Numbered from the stretch's first letter, positions 34,931-44,723 are shown. The stretch is 64,000 nt of DNA from Bacteroidales bacterium (GCA_017561265.1 JAFZDJ010000003.1:62001-126000), one strand, 5' to 3'. Translations and numbers: made by a program. The notes: generated by a model not told the origin, from the sequence alone.

Positions 34931-34999
34931 ATGTCTCGACTTCGCTCGACATGACATAAGGCTTCGCTCAACATTACATAAGGCTTTGTCCTATATGAG
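34931..34999. repeat. degenerate copy of the dispersed repeat upstream of the TonB receptor
   Basis: CTCGACTTCGCTCGACATGACATAAGG is read in pieces as a diverged form of the 5327 and 46239 repeats, followed by two decaying tandem units (GCTTCGCTCAACATTACATA and GGCTTTGTCCTATATGAG). The remaining bases up to 35067 hold two GATCCGG copies. No gene is seen in this 159-base gap. Confidence 0.6.
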
Positions 35000-35067
35000 T
35001 CAGGGCTGAAGTCGATATGACAGAACTACTCCGATCCGGATCAGGAACGAAGTGACAGATCCGGAAA

Positions 35068-35559
35068 TCAGATTCTCCAGATGCCGAGTGCGGCCTGACG
35101 GTCGCATGAGACTTTATGCCCGGAATCGGGCTCATGTAGATATGCAATGATCGTCCTGATATATGAAGGGACTTTCACGTCCACAGGACAGACTTCAGCA
35201 TGGGAATTGCCGCTGAATGAAATGAAATCGTTTCCACGCTGATCGTCAGACGGAACGATACCGGTGAGCTGAAGCACCTGGTAATCAGTCGAACAGCAGG
35301 AGTTCGCGACAAAAGCAAGCTCTTTGTCATCATGATGGTGATTATCGCAGCAGGAGTGAGCTTCACGCTCCGACGGACAACATGAGACATGACTGCAGCT
35401 GTGTTCCGGATGGATATCCTCACAGGTAAGCCCTTCGATGAAGGTAGATACGAAGCTGCGTCCGCTTCCGCTGCATGTATGCACGTCAAAACCTATGATA
35501 CTCATCGAGTACCATATTGTCATGACGACTGCTAACACCTTTATAATAATGCCTTTCAT
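35068..35559 (-). CDS. Cys/His-rich exported protein, HYC_CC_PP-like
   Basis: A 163-residue protein whose N-terminal hydrophobic stretch (about 4-24) is a signal or membrane anchor. It then carries many potential metal ligands: HTC, TCEDIHPEHSCSHVSCC, HSCCDNHHHDD and NSCCS. It resembles the small HYC_CC_PP proteins found in Bacteroidota metal loci, but I am not certain of the family. It is the first gene before the TonB receptor and HMA genes. Start 35559 gives the signal sequence and fits a promoter ending 10 bases upstream. Binding of copper or zinc is plausible. Confidence 0.75.
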   Translation of the reverse strand: MKGIIIKVLAVVMTIWYSMSIIGFDVHTCSGSGRSFVSTFIEGLTCEDIHPEHSCSHVSCCPSEREAHSCCDNHHHDDKELAFVANSCCSTDYQVLQLTGIVPSDDQRGNDFISFSGNSHAEVCPVDVKVPSYIRTIIAYLHEPDSGHKVSCDRQAALGIWRI

Positions 35560-35568
35560 CTCAATTTG

Positions 35569-35599
35569 CAAAGATACAAAATCGATGCATAATTGCAAA
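35569..35599 (-). promoter_or_regulatory. promoter with overlapping palindrome for the metal operon
   Basis: On the minus strand TTTG (35596-35599) and TATCTTTG (35569-35576) are 19 bases apart, an exact consensus match. ATTTGCAA (35564-35571) and TTGCAAAT (35593-35600) form an inverted repeat that covers the ends of both elements, a layout typical for a repressor site. A plus-strand TAACTTTG at 35615-35622 may serve sppA divergently. Confidence 0.55.
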
Positions 35600-35674
35600 T
35601 CAATTTTTTTGTAGTAACTTTGAGTTTCCAACGTCTAATGAGAAAGATTAACGAACTTTAATATATTTCAGCGT

Positions 35675-37450
35675 ATGAAAGATTTTGTAAAGATGACCCT
35701 GGCTACCATTGCCGGTCTTTTCATTTTCGGAATTGCAGCATTCTTCCTTATGATAGCTATGGCAGGAGCCCTGGCTTCATTCGGAGATTCGCAGCCGGTA
35801 ATGCCTCGTGAAGGCATTCTTCAGATCAACATGGCATCAATGACCCTTGCGGAGCAGACTGCGGAGGCCGACCCTTTCGCATCTCTCACAGGAGGCCAGA
35901 CAGTTACTCCACTAGGCATCTACAGCGCGATCAACGCGATCAACGCGGCAGCTCAGGATCCTGCAGTGAAGTTCATATACATGAAGCCTGACGGAGCGAT
36001 GGCAGGAACTGCCCAGCTGGAAGAGTTCAGAAATGCACTCAAGAACTTCAGAAACAGCGGAAAGGCCGTAATCTCATATATAGAGAACCCGGACAATGCC
36101 AGCTACTATCTTGCGTCTGTATCAGACAAGATCTTCATGACCTCTTACAATGGAGGTATGAACATGTTCACAGGACTTTCATCCCAGATGATCTTCCTCA
36201 AGGACATACTTGACAGACTCGGAGTGAACGTACAGCTGATCCGTCACGGAAAATACAAGTCAGCCGGTGAAATGTATGTAAGAAACTCATCCAGCCCTGA
36301 GAACCTAGAGCAGAACAGTGAGATGGTCGAGTCTCTGTGGGGATGCTGGGCAGAGGAGATAGCAGCATCCAGAGAGATTTCCGTTGAAAATCTCAACGCA
36401 ATGCTCGACGACCTCAAGCTGAATTTCCCTGAGGATTTCCTTGCCAACGGTCTCGTGGACGAACTTCTCACACGTGAAGAACTGGAGGAAAAACTTTGTG
36501 ACCTTTATGTAGCATCCGACTTCAGCGAAGTGAAGGCAATCCAGCTTCCGGACTACGCAAAACTTAAGAACACCGTCAATTTCAGTGCAAAGAAGAAGGT
36601 TGCCGTAATCTACGCAGAGGGCAACATCGTGGACGGAAACGAGAAGCAGCAGGTTGCTGGTGACAGATTTGCAAAGATAATTTCAGACGTAAGGAAGGAT
36701 TCCACAGTGAAGGCTGTCGTCCTCCGCGTGAATTCTCCTGGCGGAAGCGTACTTGCATCAGAAAAGATAAAGGCCGAGCTCGACCTTATAAAGGAGAGAG
36801 GCATTCCTGTCATCGCATCATACGGAGACTATGCAGCCTCTGGCGGATACTGGATTTCAGCAAACTGCGACAAGATCTATTCCAACGCGGCGACCCTCAC
36901 CGGATCGATCGGAGTATTCAGCATGATTCCTGACATCAGCGGAACTCTCAAGGACAAGATTCATGTGAACATCACACCTGTAAACTCCAACAGGCATTCC
37001 GACATGTACGGAATGATGAGACCTCTGGACAAGGCTGAGCTCGACTATATGCAGGCAAGCGTGGAGAACATCTATGACGAGTTCACATCATTGGTTGCAG
37101 AAGGCAGAGACATGACAGTAGAAGCTGTGGATGCCATCGCCCAGGGTAGAGTATGGACCGGATCGGATGCACTCGGCATCGGCCTCGTAGACGAGATCGG
37201 AACAATCGAGGACGCAATATCATATGCCGCATTGTCCATTGACGGCGTACAGAGCCTCAGCGACGTTCAGATAGCTGAATACCCTAAGCCTCAGACCACT
37301 ATGGAGATGCTTCTCGAGTCATTCGGACAGGGCGAAAGCATTTTCTCAGGTACTCCTTTCGAAGGAGTGGAGGCTGCTTTCAGAAACTGGAACGCATCGG
37401 AAAGCGGAAAGGTATATGCACGTATGCCTTATGAAATCAGCGTAAGATAA
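35675..37450 (+). CDS. sppA: signal peptide peptidase SppA, 67K type
   Basis: A 591-residue membrane protease with an N-terminal membrane anchor (about 9-34) and two ClpP-like halves. The catalytic dyad of this type is K195 (GKYKSAGE) and S389 (DYAASGGYWIS), matching K209 and S409 of E. coli SppA. It degrades signal peptides left in the membrane. Length matches the long, tandem form. Its stop is only 8 bases from the convergent tilS stop, with no obvious terminator. Confidence 0.95.
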   Translation: MKDFVKMTLATIAGLFIFGIAAFFLMIAMAGALASFGDSQPVMPREGILQINMASMTLAEQTAEADPFASLTGGQTVTPLGIYSAINAINAAAQDPAVKFIYMKPDGAMAGTAQLEEFRNALKNFRNSGKAVISYIENPDNASYYLASVSDKIFMTSYNGGMNMFTGLSSQMIFLKDILDRLGVNVQLIRHGKYKSAGEMYVRNSSSPENLEQNSEMVESLWGCWAEEIAASREISVENLNAMLDDLKLNFPEDFLANGLVDELLTREELEEKLCDLYVASDFSEVKAIQLPDYAKLKNTVNFSAKKKVAVIYAEGNIVDGNEKQQVAGDRFAKIISDVRKDSTVKAVVLRVNSPGGSVLASEKIKAELDLIKERGIPVIASYGDYAASGGYWISANCDKIYSNAATLTGSIGVFSMIPDISGTLKDKIHVNITPVNSNRHSDMYGMMRPLDKAELDYMQASVENIYDEFTSLVAEGRDMTVEAVDAIAQGRVWTGSDALGIGLVDEIGTIEDAISYAALSIDGVQSLSDVQIAEYPKPQTTMEMLLESFGQGESIFSGTPFEGVEAAFRNWNASESGKVYARMPYEISVR

Positions 37451-37458
37451 GGTACCCT

Positions 37459-38850
37459 TTATCGGATTTCGACTATTCTGATAACAGAATCTGTCGAATC
37501 CGATATTTTATACCGTCCATCGATCCTGACACAGGCAACAGCTGCAAGATGCTGGCTCTCAGCCATCCCATCCGTCATGGTGTCAACCACCACTACAGCA
37601 GCATCCTTTTGTTCAGAATTATATTTGAGATCAGTGAACATATCACTGATCTTCTTTTTTCCACGCATTCCCAACGGCATGATCCAGTCCCCTGCCCTCC
37701 ATCGCCTTAGAACAAAAGGAAAACGGAGCTTTGCTCCATCCAGCATTATGACACCCTCCGGCTGTCTCGGATCGATTTCCGGACAGAACCTGATCTGCTC
37801 GACTTTGAAGACCCTTCCGTTGAAATGGTAGATTCCGGATCCTCTCACAGGCATTATCGCATTATCATCGGGAATATTGACATTTTCCAATGGCTTTATA
37901 AGAAGCTCATCGCGTCCGGTAAGAATCACATGGTCTGCAGACTCGAAACGCTTGCCGGGAATTGTCCTGGAAGATTCAAGCAGATTCTCAATGGAAGCAA
38001 GAGTCGCATGATTGAACCCATAGGGCTCAAGTATATGATACAGAAGATATTTCCAATGCTTGTTCTTCATCAGAGCAAGGGTGTCGATGCGGTCGGATCT
38101 GAAAACGGAATCCACAGCCGACCTGCACCAGTCATCAACTATCTCCCCGGCTTCGGTGAAATACCCCATTTCGCGGTTCAGTGTGCGGATGAACGAAGGG
38201 TTGATCTTTTCAAAAATCGGGAAGACCTCATTGCGGATCCTGTTGCGCTTATAGTCAGATGTCGCGTTGGTGCTGTCCTCACGATATTGATGCTTATGGA
38301 CAAACATATATCCCTCAATCTGCTTGCGGGTACAGTCGAGCAGAGGCCTTAACAATGGGACAGAAGGCGATCCGGGAGTTTCCGAGACCTTGGACATGCC
38401 TGAAAGACCATGAATTCCCGAACCGCGTAAAAGATTGAGAATCAAGGTCTCGGCATTATCATTTGCATTATGTGCCACGGCTACGGCCTTATAGCCATGA
38501 GCCGCACACAGGCTGACAAACCAAGCATAACGCAGGTCGCGGGCCGCCATTTCGATGCTTATGCCACGGGATGTGGCTACTGATCCGGTATCGAAATGCA
38601 TGACATGACATTCCACGCCATGCTCCTCGGCCCATTGACGGACGAATCCCTCATCACCGTCACTTTCGCTGCCACGAAGCCCGAAATTGCAATGGGCTAT
38701 CGCAAACGGGACAGATTCCTCAAGGGAAGCGAACAGCTCGGCCATGCACATGGAATCTATTCCTCCGCTGACAGCAAGAAGAACAGGGGCTGACCATTCA
38801 TTGATCAGCCCCCTCAGTTCCTTGATTGTTTCTGCAAATCGTCTCTGCAT
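37459..38850 (-). CDS. tilS: tRNA(Ile)-lysidine synthetase
   Basis: A 463-residue N-type PP-loop ATPase that converts the wobble cytidine of tRNA-Ile(CAU) to lysidine. The PP-loop SGGIDS is at 28-33; HCNFGLRGSESDGDE and AHNANDNAETLILNLLRGSGIHGL are family motifs, and a C-terminal TilS domain (RWRAGDWIMPLGMRGKKKISD) is present. Its ATG overlaps the stop of the DUF3078 gene by one base. It ends convergently against sppA. Confidence 0.94.
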   Translation of the reverse strand: MQRRFAETIKELRGLINEWSAPVLLAVSGGIDSMCMAELFASLEESVPFAIAHCNFGLRGSESDGDEGFVRQWAEEHGVECHVMHFDTGSVATSRGISIEMAARDLRYAWFVSLCAAHGYKAVAVAHNANDNAETLILNLLRGSGIHGLSGMSKVSETPGSPSVPLLRPLLDCTRKQIEGYMFVHKHQYREDSTNATSDYKRNRIRNEVFPIFEKINPSFIRTLNREMGYFTEAGEIVDDWCRSAVDSVFRSDRIDTLALMKNKHWKYLLYHILEPYGFNHATLASIENLLESSRTIPGKRFESADHVILTGRDELLIKPLENVNIPDDNAIMPVRGSGIYHFNGRVFKVEQIRFCPEIDPRQPEGVIMLDGAKLRFPFVLRRWRAGDWIMPLGMRGKKKISDMFTDLKYNSEQKDAAVVVVDTMTDGMAESQHLAAVACVRIDGRYKISDSTDSVIRIVEIR

Positions 38851-39977
38851 TATCTCTTTCTCGCGATAGTATATGTAAATCCGAAAAGAAGGGACTCCTT
38901 GAACTGTACCCTCTGCTTTGTAAGGCCATCCTTCTCACTGAATATCAGCACCTTGTCATCATATATCATATTAGTAGTCAAGGTAAGCGAGAAATACTTG
39001 GCAAGCTTCCAGTCGAAACGGTTGTCCCAGTTCACACGGATCCTCTCCGGATGGTCAAGATAGTTCGAGAAGAGGACAAGCTGGGAAGTATATGCAAAAT
39101 TATCATTTACCTTCACTGCAAAATCGGCCTTGATCTGGGCACCGAACTCGAATCGGGCACTCCTGTATTCAGATCCGTCCGAAGGCACTACAACTCCCTC
39201 AGCCACATCCTTCCACTCATCCTTGAGCTGCATACCGTAATTCTTTCTGAGAAGCTCATCCTTCACAATTACGACACCTCCTGTAAGAGGGGCAAGGTTG
39301 AGTGAGAGCCACTTGAAAGGCTTGACATCGATACCGACAGCAAGATTGGTGTAAGCCGGAGCGAGGAATCCTGACTTGATCTTACGTGCATCCTTCCACA
39401 ATGACACCTGATCCTTATGAGGAAGGTCGTTCAGACCAGGGACATTGCCCTCGGCATCCTGATACCTGTCCGCCGGAACGGAAGGAGTCAGATAGTCATA
39501 TCCTGTATTGAACTGAGACTTGAAGTCATAGTTTACGGAAAGAGAGAAGTTCTTCATGTTCTCATTCTTGTATCCGAACTTGCTTTCAAGGTAGATACGG
39601 TCATCGCTCTTCTGAAGAATAGGCTTTGAGGATGCATATACAAAGCCATAGTCCAGCTGAAGACGGTTGTTCCAGAACAACTTGTCTCTCTTGTAATTTG
39701 CATTACCGTCAACGAATGCCTGGAGAGTCACGGTATTGTCACCACCGGCCGCCCAATTATTGAGCGAAGTCTGACCGAACTTGATATTGGTCTTCAGCGA
39801 CTCGTCCCAATACTTCGGCTTCTCCACCTTCTGCTCCACAACCGGTGCTTCGGCCACCGCTGCAGCTGCCGCTGCCGCAGCCTTCTGCGCATCTGTAAGC
39901 TCCTGACCCACAGCATCATGCTGCATCACCCCCATCATCAAAGCCACAGCACCAATAAAAACTACACTTTTCTTCAT
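38850..39977 (-). CDS. DUF3078 outer-membrane protein
   Basis: A 375-residue secreted protein with a signal peptide ending AVGQ and an Ala-rich stretch (about 29-44). The remainder is beta-rich with SLNNWAAGGDNTVTLQAFVDGNANYKRDKLFWNNRLQLDYG, the hallmark of the DUF3078 family in Bacteroidota, and closes with LLFGFTYTIARKR. An outer-membrane barrel is likely; no function is established. It is coupled to tilS by a one-base overlap. Confidence 0.85.
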   Translation of the reverse strand: MKKSVVFIGAVALMMGVMQHDAVGQELTDAQKAAAAAAAAVAEAPVVEQKVEKPKYWDESLKTNIKFGQTSLNNWAAGGDNTVTLQAFVDGNANYKRDKLFWNNRLQLDYGFVYASSKPILQKSDDRIYLESKFGYKNENMKNFSLSVNYDFKSQFNTGYDYLTPSVPADRYQDAEGNVPGLNDLPHKDQVSLWKDARKIKSGFLAPAYTNLAVGIDVKPFKWLSLNLAPLTGGVVIVKDELLRKNYGMQLKDEWKDVAEGVVVPSDGSEYRSARFEFGAQIKADFAVKVNDNFAYTSQLVLFSNYLDHPERIRVNWDNRFDWKLAKYFSLTLTTNMIYDDKVLIFSEKDGLTKQRVQFKESLLFGFTYTIARKR

Positions 39978-39994
39978 ATGAACATTGTTCTACG

Positions 39995-40028
39995 TCAGGA
40001 CGGTTCCTGTGTTACTGAACCGTCCTGA
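39995..40028 (-). terminator. hairpin after proS
   Basis: A perfect 12-base stem TCAGGACGGTTC/GAACCGTCCTGA with a 10-base loop lies 13 bases past the proS stop and 17 bases before the DUF3078 start. There is no T-run, as with several other hairpins in this window. Confidence 0.65.
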
Positions 40029-40041
40029 TCGTTTGATAAAA

Positions 40042-41523
40042 TTAATACGAAATTGCAAAGAGGACTCTCTGTGACGAAGGCTTTCCTGAATAGATACATG
40101 TGCCTTCCTCAACGCATACAGCGCTGTCTACAGGGATACAACGGATAGTCGCCTTTGTCTCCTCCTTGATCTTCTCCTCAGTCTCAGGTGTACCGTCCCA
40201 ATGGCAGAGAAGGAAACCACCCTTTGTAATCTCCTCCTTGAATTCCTCCCAGGTGTCGACCTTGCGGATGCTGTCGTCACGGAACTTGAGAGCCTTTGCA
40301 TAGATATTTGCCTGAATCTCGTCAAGAAGGGCTGCAATGACATCAGCAATTCCTTCCTGAGAGTGTGACGACTTCTCGCAAGTGTCACGACGTGCCAGCT
40401 CCACTGTGCCGTTTTCGAGGTCACGTCCACCCATTGCAAGACGCACAGGAACACCCTTGAGCTCCCACTCGGCAAACTTGAAGCCTGGACGGAGAGTGTC
40501 ACGGTCATCGATCTTCACGCTGATTCCCTTAGCCTTGAGTTCTGCCTTGAAGGCCTCCATCTTATCGAGGATGGCATTGTTCACAGCCTCATCCTTACCT
40601 GTGATAGGTACCATCACGACCTGGATAGGAGCGAGCTTCGGAGGAAGCACGAGACCGTTGTCGTCACCATGAGCCATGATGAGTGCACCCATAAGACGGG
40701 TAGAAACTCCCCATGAGGTAGCCCATACATACTCCTGCTTTCCTTCCTTATTGGTGAACATCACGTCAAATGCCTTGGCAAAGTTCTGTCCGAGGAAGTG
40801 GGATGTACCTGCCTGAAGAGCCTTTCCATCCTGCATGAGAGCCTCGATTGTCATTGTATCGAGAGCACCGGCAAAACGTTCGTTAGGGCTCTTATGTCCT
40901 ACGACAACAGGAACGCCCATATAGTTACGTGCGAAATCGGCATATACATTCACCATCTTCATTGTCTCTTCCTCTGCCTCCTGACGTGTGGCATGAGCAG
41001 TATGTCCCTCCTGCCAGAGGAACTCCGCGGTACGGAGGAAAAGACGGGTACGCATCTCCCAGCGCACGACATTCGCCCACTGATTGCAGAGGATAGGGAG
41101 ATCTCTCCATGAGGTAACCCAGTTCTTGTAGGTATTCCAGATGATGGTTTCGGATGTAGGACGGACGATAAGCTCCTCCTCAAGCTTTGCAGAAGGATCG
41201 ACTACGACACCGTTTCCGTCAGGATCTGCCATGAGTCTGTGATGGGTCACCACAGCACACTCCTTTGCAAATCCTTCCACATGCTCAGCCTCACGGCTGA
41301 GGAAAGACTTCGGAATGAAAAGCGGGAAATATGCATTCTGATGACCTGTCTCCTTGAACATCCTGTCAAGTTCATCCTGCATCTTCTCCCAGATTGCATA
41401 TCCGTATGGCTTGATCACCATACATCCTCTTACAGCAGAACGCTCTGCGAGATCTGCCTTTACAACGAGGTTGTCATACCACTGCGAGTAGTTGTCAGAC
41501 CTCTTAGTTACCTCTTTTGCCAT
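40042..41523 (-). CDS. proS: prolyl-tRNA synthetase, archaeal/eukaryotic-type (type 3)
   Basis: A 493-residue class II synthetase. The compact length, the absence of an INS editing domain, the motif 2 segment [18 protein letters not shown] and the C-terminal ending in Tyr (VLFAISY) mark the type 3 form usual in Bacteroidota. The start at 41523 (MAKEVTKRS) fits the family; an in-frame upstream start is AT-rich and unlikely. A TATCTTCG box at 41627-41634 (minus) is a possible -7 element. A strong hairpin follows the gene. Confidence 0.95.
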   Translation of the reverse strand: MAKEVTKRSDNYSQWYDNLVVKADLAERSAVRGCMVIKPYGYAIWEKMQDELDRMFKETGHQNAYFPLFIPKSFLSREAEHVEGFAKECAVVTHHRLMADPDGNGVVVDPSAKLEEELIVRPTSETIIWNTYKNWVTSWRDLPILCNQWANVVRWEMRTRLFLRTAEFLWQEGHTAHATRQEAEEETMKMVNVYADFARNYMGVPVVVGHKSPNERFAGALDTMTIEALMQDGKALQAGTSHFLGQNFAKAFDVMFTNKEGKQEYVWATSWGVSTRLMGALIMAHGDDNGLVLPPKLAPIQVVMVPITGKDEAVNNAILDKMEAFKAELKAKGISVKIDDRDTLRPGFKFAEWELKGVPVRLAMGGRDLENGTVELARRDTCEKSSHSQEGIADVIAALLDEIQANIYAKALKFRDDSIRKVDTWEEFKEEITKGGFLLCHWDGTPETEEKIKEETKATIRCIPVDSAVCVEEGTCIYSGKPSSQRVLFAISY

Positions 41524-41654
41524 TGTATTCTTGTTTTTTATTGTTTTTTTCTCTATCATTGTATTTGAATTCGCAACTACGCAATGCTTAGAACATCGGT
41601 ACAGTTATTGCAGATAATACAGGTTGCGAAGATACGAAATAATTATAAATAAAT

Positions 41655-41660
41655 AAGGAG
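41655..41660 (+). promoter_or_regulatory. unusual Shine-Dalgarno site
   Basis: AAGGAG lies 7 bases before the ATG at 41668 but only 1 base before the ATG at 41662, which decides the start in favour of 41668. Such sites are rare in Bacteroidota. Confidence 0.55.
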
Positions 41661-41667
41661 AATGACT

Positions 41668-43050
41668 ATGAAAAAGAGTTCAGTGCTGATTATTGCGGCT
41701 GCCCTCATACTCTCGTCATGCGGAACTGTCGCTCAATACGCATCTTCCGACAACGGGCAGGCATTCAAGGACGGCATTTACAGCAATACACCGGCATTCA
41801 GGACAAAGACCGAAAAGGAAGAGGCCAGATCCGAGACAGAAGCTCTTGTCGAGAAGACAAAGTCTTCCACAATCTATCTTTTCGGAGAAAAGAAGGACAC
41901 GGTGATGATTCCGCAGGACATGTCGGCCATGATCAGATACGACCAGAAGCTTGGCGGCACAGTAGTGACAGTCGGCGAGAACCCATATGACTGGAGATAT
42001 GACCTGGAGAACAATTACGGATATTATTATGAGCCGTACAGCATCGGAGCTTCATGGTACTGGAGCAGACATTTCTCGCCATGGTACACCTGGAGCTTTA
42101 CACCTTGGAGATACGGAGGATGGTATGATCCGTGGTACTACAGAAGTTATTGGGGATGGTATGACCCATGGTACTACAGCGGATGGTACGGCGGATGGTA
42201 TGATCCGTGGTATTACAGCAGCTGGTATGGAGGCTATTGGGGCTGGTACGATCCGTGGTATCATCCATATCACCCTCACTACGGATGGTATGACCCTTAT
42301 TGGGGACACATACATGGTCCGGGATACTGGCCGGGCGGACCGGGACATCAGAAGGATGTATGGCACGGATCGCGCTACGAGACCGGTTCCGACAGGGTAT
42401 TTGCCAGCGGCACATCACTCAGAGGCGGCATAGGAAGCAGAAGCACAGTAAGCAGAAACAGCACAATGGCTTCAAGCACTACCACAAGGACTCAGTCCAC
42501 AACAGGAAGGACCGCTCCTAACCGAGTTACTGCCGTGAGAGGAACAGACACAAAGAACATTTCAAGCGGAAGGTCTTCAGTTGTCAGGACCACCCCGACA
42601 ATAAGAGACAATGCTGCAGCTGCAAGCCGTCCGTCAGGAACATTGACAGTACCGGCATCAGGAACAATCAACAGAGCAGGTTCTGCAACGACAAGCCGTC
42701 CTGCCGCAACAATCGGTTCATCAGGTGCAGCTGCAAGCCGTCCTTCAGGAACTGTAAGCAGGACACCGGCACAGAGCAACCACAGGAGACCTGCCGGAAC
42801 CGCAACGACCAGCGGTACGATAAACGGATCTGACGCTGTCAGAAGCGGATCCGGTTTCAATGGAGCAGGAGCAGCCACAAGGCCGTCCGGCTACGAGCGC
42901 AACACATCAAGCTTCGACAGAAGCACTCCGGCACAAAGCCGCTCAAGCATGAGTACAGGTGGCGGAGTCAGCCGAAGCAGTTCGATGGGTACCAGCGGTG
43001 GAGGCGGCGGTTACAGCCGCAGCGGAGGCTCGACAGGCGGAAGAAGATAA
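41668..43050 (+). CDS. lipoprotein with Trp/Tyr repeats (WYDPWYY) and Ser/Arg-rich tail
   Basis: A 460-residue lipoprotein (lipobox LSSC, Cys18). About residues 105-215 contain at least six repeats of GWYDPWYY-type units broken by SWYGG or YWG, so the segment is nearly all Trp, Tyr, Gly, Asp and Pro. The C-terminal half is low complexity: Ser/Thr/Arg/Gly-rich, with repeats of AASRPSGT, ending SGGSTGGRR. I recognise related Trp/Tyr-rich proteins in Bacteroidales but know of no function. A surface or wall-associated structural role is only a guess. The FadL-like gene follows 18 bases later. Confidence 0.78.
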   Translation: MKKSSVLIIAAALILSSCGTVAQYASSDNGQAFKDGIYSNTPAFRTKTEKEEARSETEALVEKTKSSTIYLFGEKKDTVMIPQDMSAMIRYDQKLGGTVVTVGENPYDWRYDLENNYGYYYEPYSIGASWYWSRHFSPWYTWSFTPWRYGGWYDPWYYRSYWGWYDPWYYSGWYGGWYDPWYYSSWYGGYWGWYDPWYHPYHPHYGWYDPYWGHIHGPGYWPGGPGHQKDVWHGSRYETGSDRVFASGTSLRGGIGSRSTVSRNSTMASSTTTRTQSTTGRTAPNRVTAVRGTDTKNISSGRSSVVRTTPTIRDNAAAASRPSGTLTVPASGTINRAGSATTSRPAATIGSSGAAASRPSGTVSRTPAQSNHRRPAGTATTSGTINGSDAVRSGSGFNGAGAATRPSGYERNTSSFDRSTPAQSRSSMSTGGGVSRSSSMGTSGGGGGYSRSGGSTGGRR

Positions 43051-43068
43051 ATATAAAACGACCATAAC

Positions 43069-44697
43069 ATGAAAAGGATTGCAATTTTATTGATATCAGG
43101 GCTGACTGCAGTATGCGGATATGCGCAGACTGCATATGATGCTCTGCTTTTCAGCGAGAACAACTATGAGGGTTCGGCGAGAACCGTGGCGATGGGAAAC
43201 GCCTTCACAGCTCTCGGAGGCGACCTTGGTTCCATAGGCCTCAACCCGGCAGGAAGCGCTGTGGCAGGTTATTCGCAGATAACATTGACTCCTGCCCTGA
43301 CATTTTCCACCAGCACCACTCATGGCGTATCCCCTTATTCAGACGGATTCCTGCCATACTTCGAAAGACAGATGAAGAGCAGGATAACCGATCTCAGTGC
43401 TCCTAATGTGGGCTTTACGATCAACTACGACACCCACCGCACATCCGGAATCAAGAACGTCACATTCGGATTCGTGATGAACAAGACTGCCGGATGGAAT
43501 GAAGATGTATATGCCAGCGGAACCAACAGCACGACTTCATTCATGGGATCGCTCGCATATGATGCTACAATAAGCGGCCTTACCGGGAATGAGCTTGGAG
43601 CGGCAAACGCCTACGACATAATGCCTTGGAAGCACGTAGTGGGCTACCAGAGCGGCATGATCTCCACTTTCGGCGGATATGACGATCAGTTCGTCGGAGC
43701 AAGCGAAATAATTTATGACAATGGTGACGTGGCTCTCGGAGGACCGCTCAGCCAGTCGTACGGAAGAAGAGTTGACGGAGGAAAATATGATTATCTCATC
43801 AACCTCGGAGCCAACATTTCCGATTTTGTATACATCGGAGCAAATCTGGGCATCAGCTCGATCGAATACAGCTACAGCGAGTACTTCAAGGAGACTGCAG
43901 TCGATCCGAGTGATTTCGAAATAGCACTCTCGAACGGCCAGACCATCTATTTCAACGATATGAGATACAAGTATTCCTATGCCGCTTCCGGAATGGGATA
44001 TTATGGAAAATTCGGCGTGATCGTCACTCCTGGCTACGGATTGAGGATCGGTGCGGCCATACAGACTCCGACCATCAACACCATAAATGAAGGATGGCAG
44101 CAGAGCGGAGAGACTTCATATACAGACAGAAGCTACGATGCCGAGGCGCAGAGTCCTTATGGACAGGGCAGCTACAGGATGGTATCCCCTCTCAGAGCCA
44201 ATTTCGGACTGGCATATGCACTCGGACAGGTCGGCGTGATCAGCGCGGATTATGAGGTATGCGATTATTCGCAGATGCGATACAAGGCATCGGAATACGA
44301 CAGAGACTATTTCGAGGGCGTGAACGAAGACATCAGGGCAGGATTCAAGGCATCTCATTCACTCCGCATCGGAGCGGAATTCAAGCCTATGCCAGAGCTT
44401 GCCGTAAGAGCCGGATACAATCTCACGACTTCACCGGAGAGATGTCTGGAATGCAGTTCGGATCTGCCTGCAATCAGGACTCAGAACGCATCCCTCGGCC
44501 TTGGATACAGCTCAAAGAGGTCATTCTTTGCAGACCTGGCCGTAAGAAAGACATTCCTTCAGGATGAGTATTTCATGCCTTACGCAGACTACATGTTCAA
44601 TTCTGACGGCAGCATAAACGAGAATGCATACGCACCTGAAATCCTCAACAAGAGAGGACTCTGGAAGGTGCTTCTCACTTTCGGATGGAGATTCTAG
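43069..44697 (+). CDS. FadL/OmpP1-like outer-membrane transport protein
   Basis: A 542-residue barrel protein with a signal peptide ending CGYAQ. The N-terminal RTVAMGNAFTALGGDLGSIGLNPAGSAV is the OmpP1/FadL signature, and the C-terminus ends in FGWRF as outer-membrane proteins do. FadL proteins pass hydrophobic molecules such as fatty acids across the outer membrane. It is cotranscribed with the WYDPWYY lipoprotein upstream and ends 26 bases before the convergent WbqC gene. Confidence 0.87.
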   Translation: MKRIAILLISGLTAVCGYAQTAYDALLFSENNYEGSARTVAMGNAFTALGGDLGSIGLNPAGSAVAGYSQITLTPALTFSTSTTHGVSPYSDGFLPYFERQMKSRITDLSAPNVGFTINYDTHRTSGIKNVTFGFVMNKTAGWNEDVYASGTNSTTSFMGSLAYDATISGLTGNELGAANAYDIMPWKHVVGYQSGMISTFGGYDDQFVGASEIIYDNGDVALGGPLSQSYGRRVDGGKYDYLINLGANISDFVYIGANLGISSIEYSYSEYFKETAVDPSDFEIALSNGQTIYFNDMRYKYSYAASGMGYYGKFGVIVTPGYGLRIGAAIQTPTINTINEGWQQSGETSYTDRSYDAEAQSPYGQGSYRMVSPLRANFGLAYALGQVGVISADYEVCDYSQMRYKASEYDRDYFEGVNEDIRAGFKASHSLRIGAEFKPMPELAVRAGYNLTTSPERCLECSSDLPAIRTQNASLGLGYSSKRSFFADLAVRKTFLQDEYFMPYADYMFNSDGSINENAYAPEILNKRGLWKVLLTFGWRF

Positions 44698-44723
44698 TTG
44701 TCATCCACGGCCTGACCGGGAAT

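Noticed and set aside
42052..42418. Minus-strand frames opposite the WYDPWYY repeats.
   Set aside because: They merely reflect the repetitive plus-strand coding sequence, which has a lipobox, a good start and an SD site.
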